Made by a program: the position numbers and the translations under genes. 64,000 nt of DNA from positions 39,599 through 103,598 of the forward strand of contig NZ_SSXI01000089.1 in assembly GCF_004803405.1 (NCBI RefSeq). The letters run 5' to 3'. Positions 51,379 to 60,213 of the stretch are shown here, in pieces; positions within the stretch are counted from its first letter, which is position 1; every line of letters starts with the position of its first letter. Below the pieces are notes generated by a model that saw nothing but the letters and a program-made list of their open reading frames with translations, was not told the DNA's origin and ran no database searches. Source of the stretch: Nocardioides sp. (GTDB lineage Bacteria > Actinomycetota > Actinomycetes > Propionibacteriales > Nocardioidaceae).

Positions 51379-52815
51379 ATGACGGTGACGGTGAGGACGC
51401 TGAAGGGTTCAGAGGCGAAGATCAGCGACGGGAGCCTCGACGAGTTCCGTATGACTGTCAGGGGTGATGTGTTTACTCCCCACGATCCCGGATATGAGGA
51501 CGTCCGTTCGCCGTACAACGCGATGCATCCGGGTACACCTGCACTGGTCGTGCGCCCCACAGGCACCGCCGATGTGATCGGTGCGGTCAACTTCGCGCGC
51601 GAGAACGGACTCCTCGTCGCTGTTCGCGGGGGCGGCCATTCGGTAGCAGGACTCTCAAGCGTGGACGGTGGCCTGCTTCTCGACCTTGCCCGGATGAACG
51701 GCGTTGACGTCGATCCCGAGGCTCGGACGGTGCGTGTCCAGGGTGGCGCGCTGGTCGGCGACATGGACCACGAGACCCAGGCCTTTGGGCTCGTCGCTCC
51801 GTGCGGCGTGGTATCCGACACCGGCGTGGCCGGGCTCACGCTCGGCGGTGGAGAGGGCTGGGTTCGCCGTAAGCACGGGCTGTCGGTCGACAACCTGTTG
51901 TCCGCCCAGGTGGTGTGCGCCGACGGTCAGGTGCGGACGGCGTCGGCGGATTCGAACCCCGATCTGTTCTGGGCCATCCGCGGGGGTGGCGGCAATTTCG
52001 GCGTAGTGACCTCATTTACGTTCCAGTGTCACCGGGTGGGTCCGATCGTGGCGTTCGCCGGTGTGTTCCATCCTGTGGAGGACGCAGAGAACGTGTATCG
52101 ACAGTTCCGCGACTGGGCCAGGAAAGCGCCCGACGAGATCTCGGCGCTCATCGGATGCACGACGCTGCCGGCGAGCGAGCACACACCTCCGGAGATCCAC
52201 AACAAGCCGTTCATCGTCACAGGCGCCGTCTACTCCGGGGATCCTGAGGAGGGTATGAAAGTCATCCAGCCCCTCCGCGACATCGGGAATCCGCTCGCCG
52301 ACATCTCGGGTCCCCTCCCCTTCGTCGCCGTCCAGGCCGCTTTCGATGAGTTCTTCCAGCGCGGAACGCTTCGCAGCTACTGGAAGTCCACGTTCGTCGA
52401 CGAGCTCACCGACCCGATCCTCGACATCATCGTGGACAAGGCCCGCAACCGTCCCCATGAACGGGTCTTCGTGGTGACGTTCTTCATGGGCGGTGCGATC
52501 AACCGCGTGGCGGTCGACGACACCGCTTACAGTGAGCGATCAGCCAACTGGATGGTGTCCATCGATGGCAACTGGACCGACGCCAGCGACGACGACCAGG
52601 TGATCTCCTGGGTGCGAGGTGCCTGGGGTGAGGTGCACGAACACGGAACAGGGTCGCTGTACCTGAACTTCACTGGGGTTGCCGATGAAGCAGTCACCGT
52701 GGGCGTCGAGAGCGCCTTCGACAAGGCGAATCTGCAGCGCCTCGAAGATATCAAGGGGCACTATGACCCTGACAACTTCTTCCGCCTGAACAACAACATC
52801 CCCCCGGCTTCGTAG
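51379..52815 (+). CDS. FAD-linked oxidase, berberine-bridge-enzyme-like (paralogue 2)
   Basis: This 478-residue protein has the same fold as the genes at 42261 and 54643: LLVAVRGGGHSVAGLSSVDG with the FAD-binding His, SDTGVAGLTLGGGEGWVRRK, RGGGGNFGVVTSFTF, and the BBE end YDPDNFFRLNNNI. It is the most divergent of the three, particularly in the substrate domain (residues about 220-430; HYYW-type motif replaced by LRSYWKSTF). A GAAGGGG site lies 9 bp before ATG 51379. No operon partner follows; downstream DNA is decayed. Substrate not predictable. Confidence 0.9.
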   Translation: MTVTVRTLKGSEAKISDGSLDEFRMTVRGDVFTPHDPGYEDVRSPYNAMHPGTPALVVRPTGTADVIGAVNFARENGLLVAVRGGGHSVAGLSSVDGGLLLDLARMNGVDVDPEARTVRVQGGALVGDMDHETQAFGLVAPCGVVSDTGVAGLTLGGGEGWVRRKHGLSVDNLLSAQVVCADGQVRTASADSNPDLFWAIRGGGGNFGVVTSFTFQCHRVGPIVAFAGVFHPVEDAENVYRQFRDWARKAPDEISALIGCTTLPASEHTPPEIHNKPFIVTGAVYSGDPEEGMKVIQPLRDIGNPLADISGPLPFVAVQAAFDEFFQRGTLRSYWKSTFVDELTDPILDIIVDKARNRPHERVFVVTFFMGGAINRVAVDDTAYSERSANWMVSIDGNWTDASDDDQVISWVRGAWGEVHEHGTGSLYLNFTGVADEAVTVGVESAFDKANLQRLEDIKGHYDPDNFFRLNNNIPPAS

Positions 52816-53263
52816 ATCGGCCGGCATGACGTCGAGGATCGCGTCGTCGATCTGCTGCGTGAGCCGATAGCGCGCGGTTCGGCGAGCAGGCAATCCGTCA
52901 CGAGTTGCCGCGCCTCCGCGGGTCGCGAGTGTGTCCGGCCCTCGGGGTCAGCCGTCGAGGGCCTACGAAGCAAGACACGGGATCTCGATCATCCTGGGTG
53001 AACGACAAACTGCTCATCTACAAGCGCGCGCCCCACGCCGGAGCGTGCCAAGGCACCCTCGCCATGGAAACGGCGTCTCGGCGGTCTTCGTTCGATCGTC
53101 TTGGGCCCAGGTCATTCTGGGCTACGACGCGGCTCCGCATGCGACCCGGTGATCAGTGGCTCAGTCGACGTCGGGAGACGCGACCCGTCCCACAGCACGA
53201 ACCCCTGGCGGGAGGAGGTGCCGCCGACCGCCATCGTCCTCGGGCACATCGCCGTCGTCCCAC
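52816..53263. other. 450-bp stretch without a recognisable gene
   Basis: A minus-strand trace near 52830-52890 (RTARYRLTQQIDDAILDVMP) suggests a gene end, but no complete frame, start site or motif is supported. Codon patterns are irregular, in keeping with decayed sequence. Confidence 0.4.
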
Positions 53264-53860
53264 ATGGGATGGGCCTACGGTTCGATCATGTACCCGCCGC
53301 CCGACGGGCAGGACCTCACCGAACAGCAGGCTCTGGAACTCGACGACACGTCCTCGCTTCGGACCCCTTCCAGTACTTCAGCTCGCGCATTGCCTCGCTA
53401 CTGACATGGCACGAGAGCGCTCCCGTGTCGGACGCGCCCTTGCCGGAGCCGGAGCCCGGCAGCATCCGCGCCGACTTCAACCAGTACCTGCAGCGCCCCG
53501 CCGCCGACGGTCCGTTCAAGGACCTCGACGTGCATGCGCAAGTCGCCGCTGACGCGTTCGCGGTGCGCCACCACGCCGCCGAAGTCATCTCACGGCTCGC
53601 GTGCGCCCGCCTTGCCCCTTCGACGGGCGCCGCCGTGCCGTGTCTGTGCGCGAAGAAGTCGCGGCGGGCCCGACACAATCACCGAGGTCATCCAGCGCCT
53701 GAATGCAAGTACCCGGCAGACGGATCCGGGCGAGCGGATGCTCTGCGCGCTGGTTGAACCCGGAAGACTCGAGACTGCCCGCAGCAGCCCTGAGATCGTC
53801 GACACCTGCAACGTCTTCGTCGAGTGGCTCGTAGCCGAGGAGCAACAAGGTCGGCCACTT
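53264..53860 (+). pseudogene. decayed gene of unknown family
   Basis: Starting at ATG 53264 the frames give MGWAYGSIMYPPPDGQDLTE with QQALELDDT, then (shift near 53345) DPFQYFSSRIASLLTWHESA, SIRADFNQYLQRPAADGPFK and DVHAQVAADAFAVRHHAAEV, then (shift near 53650) PDTITEVIQRLNASTRQTDP and FVEWLVAEEQQ. Each piece has good coding composition and they abut in order, so one gene of about 200 residues was broken by two frame changes. No family recognised. Confidence 0.5.
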
Positions 53861-53884
53861 CCAGCTTCTGCGTCAGGGTCACCT

Positions 53885-54595
53885 CTACCGGTGGGTGACC
53901 GGCTGCACGTGGGCGAAGTGGCTCAGCTGGTTCCAGGTGGGGAACGCTCGAGCGAGCGAGCTGGGGCCGTCGACCCTGATCCGGCCGGCTCGTACGGCCT
54001 CGCGCCAGTCGACCCGGCCCATGTGCCACTTCACGAACCAGGCCGAGTCGGCCGTGACAACGAGGGCTTCGTCATCACCTGGCGGCTTCAAGCACACCTC
54101 GCCGGCGCCGTCCTCAAGCAGCAGCCAGAAGCGATTCTTCCGCTCGAGGTCCGTGAAGTCGAAGCGTACGATCGTGCGCTGCTTGGGTAGCGCCTCGGTG
54201 TTCAGGCTGTTGCACATCGACCACAGCGCTACGTACGGGTCGAGGTGCTCCGGTGCCACCTCAAGCCATCGCGCACCCCACACGCCGAGCGCCTCGCAAA
54301 CGTTCCAGAAGTCCTTGCCCGCCTCGGTCGGCTCGTAGGTCCAGCCGCGTCCGACCGGATTCTCATATCGGTCGATGATGCCGAATCGCTCCAGCTCCTC
54401 GAGGCGTCGGGTGAGCAGCGACTTGGGGATACCCGGGGCGCCGCGCTCGATCTGGGTGAAGGTGTGGCAGCCGAGCAAGATGTTGCGCAGGATCACCGGC
54501 ATCCAGCGTTCGGCGACGATTTCGGACGCGCGCACGATCGGGCAGTACTGGTTGTAGCGCTTCACGCCAGCAGTTTCGCACTCCCCCGTGGTCAT
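53885..54595 (-). CDS. HxlR-family transcriptional regulator
   Basis: This 236-residue protein has an HxlR winged helix at residues about 15-110 (YCPIVRASEIVAERWMPVIL, IERGAPGIPKSLLTRRLEEL and ENPVGRGWTYEPTEAGKDF). The conserved N-terminal cysteine of the family (YCPIV, C18) is present and is a redox or electrophile sensor in HypR/YodB relatives. The C-terminal 110 residues (EVCLKPPGDDEALVVTADSA) resemble an SCP2-like ligand-binding domain. It is divergent from the FAD oxidase gene at 54643, with a perfect GTCCAA dyad between them, so it probably represses or activates that oxidase in response to a small molecule. Confidence 0.87.
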   Translation of the reverse strand: MTTGECETAGVKRYNQYCPIVRASEIVAERWMPVILRNILLGCHTFTQIERGAPGIPKSLLTRRLEELERFGIIDRYENPVGRGWTYEPTEAGKDFWNVCEALGVWGARWLEVAPEHLDPYVALWSMCNSLNTEALPKQRTIVRFDFTDLERKNRFWLLLEDGAGEVCLKPPGDDEALVVTADSAWFVKWHMGRVDWREAVRAGRIRVDGPSSLARAFPTWNQLSHFAHVQPVTHR

Positions 54596-54599
54596 CGCG

Positions 54600-54614
54600 G
54601 TCCAAATCTTGGAC
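54600..54614. promoter_or_regulatory. operator-like dyad between the HxlR and FAD oxidase genes
   Basis: GTCCAAATCTTGGAC is a perfect 6-bp inverted repeat with a 3-bp centre, 5 bp from the HxlR start and 28 bp from the oxidase start. It is a good candidate HxlR binding site. Confidence 0.6.
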
Positions 54615-54642
54615 TAGAAATCACGGTGGCCGAGGGTGGTCA

Positions 54643-56016
54643 ATGGGTGGCATGGAGATCCCCGGATTCCGCGGCCGCGTGCTCACCAGCAGCGACGCGG
54701 CCTTCGATGATGCGCGCAGGATCTGGAACGGTGCCATCGATCGCAAGCCAGCGTTGATCGCACAATGCACCGAGGCGGCAGATGTCATCGCCGCCGTTCG
54801 ACACGCCCGGCAGCACGAGCTGCTGGTGTCCGTCCGCGGTGGGGGGCACGGCGTGGCCGGCCATGCGATGAACGACGGCGGCATCGTGGTCGATCTTTCG
54901 CAAATGCGCGGCGTTCGCGTGGATCCTGAGTCGAGGACGGCGGTCGGCGAGCCTGGCTTGCTATGGGGAGACTTCGACCAGGCGACGCAGGCAGTCGGAC
55001 TGGCGACGACCGGGGGGATCGTCACCCACACCGGCATCGCCGGGCTTACCCTCGGCGGCGGGATCGGCTGGTTGATGCGAGCGTACGGAACCACCGCGGA
55101 CAACCTGATCGCCGCCGACGTAGTCACCGCGGACGGCACCCTAGTGCACGCGAGCGAGCAGGACGACCCAGAGCTGCTGTGGGGGCTGCGCGGGGGAGGC
55201 GGCAACTTCGGGGTCGTGACCCGCTTCTCGTACCGGCTGCACCAGCTCGGCCCGAACGTCCTCGCCGGTCCGGTCGTATGGCCCATGGAGGATGCTCCGG
55301 AGGTGATGCGCTTCTACCGCGAGTTCTGCGCGAGCGCGCCCAACCAGCTCACGACCATCACGCAGTACCGCACGTTGCCGGCCTTCCCGATCTTCCCGGC
55401 GCGGTTCCACGGCCGGAAGGTGCTGCAGATCGGCTCGGTCTGGGCCGGCGACATCGCCGAGGGACAGCGCATCCTCGCGCCGCTGCGCGGCTTCGGCAAG
55501 CCGCTGTTCGACCTGGTCGCGCCTAAGCCGTACGTCGCCAACCAGAGCGCCAACGACAAGGCTGTGCCGCACGGATGGCATTACTACTGGAAGTCCACAG
55601 ACCTGCCGGACCTCGACGACGAGATGATCGACATCATCACCGAACACTCGTTACGAATGCGGTCCCCCAGGTCGTACTCCATCCTCTTCCAACTCGGCGG
55701 CGCCGTCGCCAGTGCCGGGGAGGATGACACCGCATACTCGCATCGTGCGGCGTCGTTCAACCTCAACATCAACGGGGTCTGGCTGCCGGACGAGGACCGT
55801 GGGGCTGAGGAGTCGGCCTGGACCAGGGGACTCTTCGACGCACTCCAGCCCTTCCACTACGGCGTGTATGTCAACTTCCTCATGGACGAAGGCCCCGAGC
55901 GAGTGCGGCAGGCCTACGGGGAGGCCAAGCATCGCCGGCTGGTTGCCCTCAAGGACCTGCTCGACCCGGACAACGTATTCCGCCTGAACCAGAACATCGC
56001 ACCGTCGGCTGTTTAG
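54643..56016 (+). CDS. FAD-linked oxidase, berberine-bridge-enzyme-like (paralogue 3)
   Basis: This is a 457-residue flavoprotein. The FAD domain has ELLVSVRGGGHGVAGHAMND with the covalent-flavin His, HTGIAGLTLGGGIGWLMRAY and RGGGGNFGVVTRFSY. The substrate domain has AVPHGWHYYWKSTDLPDLDD, and the BBE end is YGVYVNFLMDEGPERVRQAY and DPDNVFRLNQNI. It is closer to the 42261 paralogue than to that at 51379: PHGWHYY and VYVNFLM-(E/D)-EG are shared with the former only. ATG 54643 follows GAGGGTGG; ATG 54652 is an alternative. Its expression is probably controlled by the adjacent HxlR regulator. Confidence 0.92.
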   Translation: MGGMEIPGFRGRVLTSSDAAFDDARRIWNGAIDRKPALIAQCTEAADVIAAVRHARQHELLVSVRGGGHGVAGHAMNDGGIVVDLSQMRGVRVDPESRTAVGEPGLLWGDFDQATQAVGLATTGGIVTHTGIAGLTLGGGIGWLMRAYGTTADNLIAADVVTADGTLVHASEQDDPELLWGLRGGGGNFGVVTRFSYRLHQLGPNVLAGPVVWPMEDAPEVMRFYREFCASAPNQLTTITQYRTLPAFPIFPARFHGRKVLQIGSVWAGDIAEGQRILAPLRGFGKPLFDLVAPKPYVANQSANDKAVPHGWHYYWKSTDLPDLDDEMIDIITEHSLRMRSPRSYSILFQLGGAVASAGEDDTAYSHRAASFNLNINGVWLPDEDRGAEESAWTRGLFDALQPFHYGVYVNFLMDEGPERVRQAYGEAKHRRLVALKDLLDPDNVFRLNQNIAPSAV

Positions 56017-56062
56017 GCGCGCGGACCGGTCGTTGCGAGCGCGTGTACGCCGTTGAAGGACC

Positions 56063-56508
56063 TCACCAGCCCCGCGAGTTGGCCAATTTGCGGCCCGAAG
56101 GTCCGACACTGGTCTCGACACTGTCTGGGGTCGCGTCCTTCACGGCGCGGACTCTGGTCGGCCGGTGCCCCCACAGCCGCCCATCCGCCTGGGCCGGGAA
56201 CGAGCTTTGAACCAGGTCGTTACGCCGTAAGAACGCGGACTGGACGGCGTCGAGGAACTCCTCGACTGCGTGTCCTGCGTGGTCCGGCAGCGTTCGGGAG
56301 AGGGCGCGGGCGGCCCCTGACCTGACTGCTGATTGGTTCGTGGGTGGACACTCCCCTTGCCGGGCGTTCGCCAGGGTGTGGCGCAGTGTCGTGACCTGGG
56401 CTTCGAGGACTGCGCACACACACGACTCAACCGACGGGTGCCGTAGAACTCGTCGGGGTGGACGCCGAGAATGGCGGCGGGCAGTCGGTAGTCGTCGACG
56501 TCGGCCAT
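56063..56508 (-). pseudogene. frameshifted hypothetical gene
   Basis: ATG at 56508 opens MADVDDYRLPAAILGVHPDE with FYGTRR. The coding pattern then continues in another frame from about 56425: CAVLEAQVTTLRHTLANARQ, VEEFLDAVQSAFLRRNDLVQ and on to PSGRKLANSRGW and a stop at 56063. A small conserved-looking gene of about 145 residues therefore carries one frame change. It sits next to the second copy of the 55-bp repeat, as the broken gene at 44232 does. No family recognised. Confidence 0.45.
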
Positions 56509-56657
56509 GGCTCCACCGTCGCGGTCGGGGCCATGGGCGTGCCGGCAATTCGTTGTTCCCGGCCTCGGCTCAGACGGGGCATCGGTGGGCAGTCATTCCG
56601 CGGATGCATCGCACCTCCGTGACGCCGCGACGGTGCCTGCCGAACTTTGATCGGCTG

Positions 56658-56728
56658 TTTCGTCAAAGTTCCCCGCGTCGGGTTCGTTAATCTCTGCTGC
56701 ATCTCGACAAGTGTTGTCGAGATGCAGC
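56658..56728 (+). repeat. dispersed ~55-bp repeat, copy 2, ending in a 33-bp palindrome
   Basis: GTTTCGTCAAAGTTCCCCGC and TCGGGTTCGTTAATCTCTGC match copy 1 (44176). Directly after it, 56696-56728 is a perfect dyad: GCTGCATCTCGACAA, GTG, and the reverse complement of the first arm. AACTTTGA flanks both sides (56643 and 56730). The palindrome is of the type bound by site-specific recombinases or dimeric regulators. Confidence 0.65.
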
Positions 56729-57335
56729 GAACTTTGAAAATTCCTACGGCTTGTTAGTGGAGTTACGTCAACCGCGGAGGCGCATCCGCGCAGGTCTGCA
56801 CGGAGCTGCGTCGTTTCGTGGTCTCACGGTGTGACGTTGACGCGGAGTCCGTCTGTGATCGCGAACCGAGCTCGGCCGGGACGCACGTCTGCGTGACACT
56901 CCAGGCGCTCGGGCCCCTGGCCGATGCTCGCGGGCAAGATTCCCGCAGGCGGATCCCTCACGGGACGCGCTCAACGTCCGACAGAAGAGTGCGATTTGCG
57001 ACGAGCGCATGGTAGCCGGGCCCGCGTCACTCGCCGGTATGACCACCGAAACGTGCCCTGCCCGACGTGATTCGCACCGTCAGCGGACGTCAGGCGAATT
57101 GGCTGCGGCCGACTACGTCGCATGGCGCCGGCCCCCGGGACAGACCACCGCTTCGACTCGGGGGTCAGCCGGATCCCGGTCGGTGGGACTCGCCGCGAGG
57201 GAGGCGTCGAGCACGCCCTCGGCCGCCCGCACCCGGTCAGGGGCCGCAGCGATGACGGTGCGCAGGCCTCGGTCCTCGACAGCTTCGGCGACCGGCCGGC
57301 CGGCACACTCGCCGCTCGCCGGCCGATTTCTTCGC
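56729..57335. other. 600-bp stretch with no recognisable gene
   Basis: No frame on either strand has convincing coding character, start site or homology. It separates the repeat and palindrome from the metallo-hydrolase gene. Confidence 0.45.
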
Positions 57336-58151
57336 CTAGGTCGGGACAGCTGCTTCGAGATCGGCCTGCATGCCGGCGACCATGGCCGTGAACTCTTCAT
57401 GGCTCGGGGCAGGCGGTGGCGTGGCGTCAGGTGCCGCCTTCAGGACGTCCAGGAACCGGTCGAGCGAGGTGCCACTCGCAGCCGGCAGGTGCGAGGAGAA
57501 GATCCGGCTCGGCCTCAGTCGTCGTACGCCGTCGAGGACGTCGGCGAACTTTGCGCGGTCAACCAGCGATGACCACGGCGAATCCATCAACGACCAGGCC
57601 AACATGCCGCCGGCGAGTGCGTCCTGCGGCACCTCGGCAGCGTCCTGGGTGGCCTCGGGCAGGAGCGCGCCGAACGAGTCGACTGTGAAAAGGTTGCCGG
57701 TCGACTCGTCCAGGAGGCCGATCGACATCGGGTTGTCGAACAGCGGCGGCATCACTGCGCGCAAAGTTCGGTCACCGACGTGCAGGCGGTCGCCGGCCCG
57801 GATCGCATGCACCCGGTCCAGTGGTACCGGCCACCACGACGACATCCGGATCGCCGACAGCGCGTGGGTGACGAGCCTGACGTGCGGCGCTGCCTCGAGG
57901 ATGCGTCGGACACTGCCGGTGTGGTCGGCGTCGTCGTGGGTCAGCCAGAGCCACCGCAGGTTTTTCAGTCCTACGATGGCGTCCACCGCGTCGATGAACT
58001 GGTCGCTGTCGTTGCCGATTCCGGTGTCGACCAGCACCGGCTCCTGCGCGTCCAGCAGGAAGGCGTTGATCGTGAGCACACCATCCGGTCCGACCGGTAG
58101 TGACACGGGCAGCACGTGGACGTCGGAGTCTGCTTGGTAAACGTCTTCCAT
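57336..58151 (-). CDS. metallo-beta-lactamase-fold hydrolase
   Basis: This 271-residue protein has LVDTGIGNDSDQFIDAVDAI and the metal motif LTHDDADHTGSVRRILEA (H72, D74, D76, H77), then a further His in VTHALSAIRM, the bridging Asp in TVDSFGALLPEA and the last His in FSSHLPAASG. The H-x-D-x-D-H variant and the sequence order resemble the oxygen-reductase/flavodiiron-like MBL group more than glyoxalase II. No flavodoxin domain is attached. ATG 58151 is chosen because GGAGG lies 6 bp upstream; an in-frame GTG at 58163 is less well placed. It is 62 bp downstream of the TPR regulator gene, same strand, and probably co-transcribed. Confidence 0.85.
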   Translation of the reverse strand: MEDVYQADSDVHVLPVSLPVGPDGVLTINAFLLDAQEPVLVDTGIGNDSDQFIDAVDAIVGLKNLRWLWLTHDDADHTGSVRRILEAAPHVRLVTHALSAIRMSSWWPVPLDRVHAIRAGDRLHVGDRTLRAVMPPLFDNPMSIGLLDESTGNLFTVDSFGALLPEATQDAAEVPQDALAGGMLAWSLMDSPWSSLVDRAKFADVLDGVRRLRPSRIFSSHLPAASGTSLDRFLDVLKAAPDATPPPAPSHEEFTAMVAGMQADLEAAVPT

Positions 58152-58212
58152 CGAAGCCTCCACAGTTTTGTTCTCAACCTTGAGGCGTTCAATCGGGGCC
58201 GATCCCGTTCAG

Positions 58213-60213
58213 TCAGGGTTGAACTACCCAGTGAACGGGATCGGCTTGGTCGGGCTCGTACGCGCAATACAGCCCCGTGCGGATTCTTCGATCCAGCACG
58301 TCGCCGGCGTCCGGAACCTCGGCTCTGATGCGGGCGATGGCGGTGCGGAGCGAGCGGGTGACGTTGAGGCGCGCGCGCTCGGCAGCAGAGGATGCGACCC
58401 GGCTCCGCCCGGTCAGCCCGAATGCCGCCGCAAGCTGAGCGACGAGCTGGTCGCACTCGTCCTGCAGCAGCACCGCGCGGTCAGAAGCTCCAACGACGAG
58501 CGCGTCCTCGATCTCCGAGCGGAGCTGCTCGATGTGGCGCCGATATGAGGCGCGGGCCGTGGAGTCCAGGAACGGGCCGGCATCACCGAGACCGTGGCGG
58601 TCGGGCCCGCCCGACGCGACCCCCTCGACCCGGTCGACGAGATCCAAAACATGCCTCTCGACACCAGGCGAGGCGATCAGCTCGGCCAGGTAGCGCAACC
58701 CCTTCGTCGCCTGCAGCCGAACCCGCGGGCCGTCACTCGCTGCGACCCACGGGTGCTCGCCGCGCGCCAACGTCGCCGTGACGACGGCCGAACCCCGCGA
58801 CCTGCGGGCGAACTGCTGGAGCAGCGCCCGGTTTTCGGCCGTGAGGGTGACGTCGAGCCCGGCGAGGAAGCTGGCGGCCTGGCCCGCCTCGACGCGAGCC
58901 GCAGCCCGATTGCCCACCTGCTCGTGTAGCCGGACCAGATCGAGGGTCAGCTCCGCCCTCAGGACAGGGAAGCCGGACGGCGGGACCATGTCCACAGCCT
59001 GTTCCATCGCGGTGATCGCGGCTGCACTATCGCCCTCACCAGCCAGTAGCCGGGCCCTGACTGCCGACGCGCGCGCCCGCAGGCACGGGACGTCCAGGTC
59101 GAGGGCACATTCCTGCATCTCACGGCAGGCGTCCGCCGCCGCGTCACGCAGACCTGCGCGGAGTTCCGCGTCCGCGAGAACGCCCCACAAGGTAGCGGCC
59201 CGCAGTCTGTCCGCGCCGACCATCCGCAATCCTCGGCGCGCCGTGGCCGCAGCGAGCTCGAGGTCGCCGCGAGCAAGGTGCAACTGTGCAGCCGGGAGGA
59301 GCGCTTGGATGTCGCTGTCCTTGCCCAGCAGGAGCGCCTCGGCCTCCGCGAAGAGTCCCTGTCTGACTCGCAAGTCAGCGAGTGCGATCGCCGGGTGCCA
59401 ACTCGGCATCGGCATGCAGGACTCGAACTGAGCGACCGATCGACGTAGCAGGGTATCGGCCTCGGTCCAACGACCCAACTCCATCAGCGCAGTGGCCTGC
59501 ACGCTGTCGCAGTGGCTGCTCAGGAAGACCTGGTTGCCGGGTGCGTCGCCGACCAGGCCGATCCGTCGGAGGTCATCGACCCAGGTCCGTACCCGTTCAT
59601 AGTCGGCCGCGTAGTAGCAGGCGGTGAAGAACGAGCACACAGCCATGCAGCCTGTGTTGTGGTCGTCGGCCGGCCCGCACCACAGCGCCATCGCCTCATC
59701 GAGCGTGTCCATACCGGCCGCGATCTCGCCGGACTGCACACGCGCCAGGCCGAGGTCGGCCAGTGCCTTCGCCTCGAGGTTGACATCCCCGAACTGTCGC
59801 GCGCGCCCGAGCGCGAACTCGGCCTTGGCGCGCAGCACGGCGGGGTCGTCCACGTCGCACCCGACACTGGCGACTGCCACCCACCCCTGCTCGACGCAGT
59901 CCGGCGCTTCCTCCAGCAGCCGGGAGGCACGTGCGTACCACGTCCTGGCCACGGCCCGGTTCCCGATGAAGCTGTCTACCAGCGACCCCATCCGCGCGCA
60001 CGCCAGCGCGGCGAGGCGGTGGTGGCCGGCTGCCGTGTACGTGCGGATCGCGGAGGACAGTTCGTCGCGGGCGAGCTGAACCTCGCCGCGGCCGAGGGCC
60101 GCGTCGGCACGCTCGATCGCTTCGCCCTCCGCGTTCGGTATCCCGCTGGTGTCAGGCACCACTCTCGGATCATAGGTGCCGACCCTGGTTCTTAGACACG
60201 CTGAATCCGGCAT
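58213..60213 (-). CDS. TPR-repeat regulatory protein
   Basis: This 666-residue soluble protein consists mainly of alpha-helical repeats (about residues 30-490) with TPR-like spacing, e.g. AALGRGEVQLARDELSSAIR, FALGRARQFGDVNLEAKALA and LHLARGDLELAAATARRGLR. The C-terminal 150 residues (LQATKGLRYLAELIASPGVE, FLDSTARASYRRHIEQLRSE, ASSAAERARLNVTRSLRTAI, YCAYEPD) form a domain that is usually the C terminus of large AAA/LuxR- or cyclase-type actinobacterial regulators. Here the N-terminal ATPase or output domain is absent, so it may be a stand-alone or shortened regulator. A GTG at 60162 (VVPDTSG) could be the true start. It is followed by the metallo-hydrolase gene. Confidence 0.75.
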   Translation of the reverse strand: MPDSACLRTRVGTYDPRVVPDTSGIPNAEGEAIERADAALGRGEVQLARDELSSAIRTYTAAGHHRLAALACARMGSLVDSFIGNRAVARTWYARASRLLEEAPDCVEQGWVAVASVGCDVDDPAVLRAKAEFALGRARQFGDVNLEAKALADLGLARVQSGEIAAGMDTLDEAMALWCGPADDHNTGCMAVCSFFTACYYAADYERVRTWVDDLRRIGLVGDAPGNQVFLSSHCDSVQATALMELGRWTEADTLLRRSVAQFESCMPMPSWHPAIALADLRVRQGLFAEAEALLLGKDSDIQALLPAAQLHLARGDLELAAATARRGLRMVGADRLRAATLWGVLADAELRAGLRDAAADACREMQECALDLDVPCLRARASAVRARLLAGEGDSAAAITAMEQAVDMVPPSGFPVLRAELTLDLVRLHEQVGNRAAARVEAGQAASFLAGLDVTLTAENRALLQQFARRSRGSAVVTATLARGEHPWVAASDGPRVRLQATKGLRYLAELIASPGVERHVLDLVDRVEGVASGGPDRHGLGDAGPFLDSTARASYRRHIEQLRSEIEDALVVGASDRAVLLQDECDQLVAQLAAAFGLTGRSRVASSAAERARLNVTRSLRTAIARIRAEVPDAGDVLDRRIRTGLYCAYEPDQADPVHWVVQP

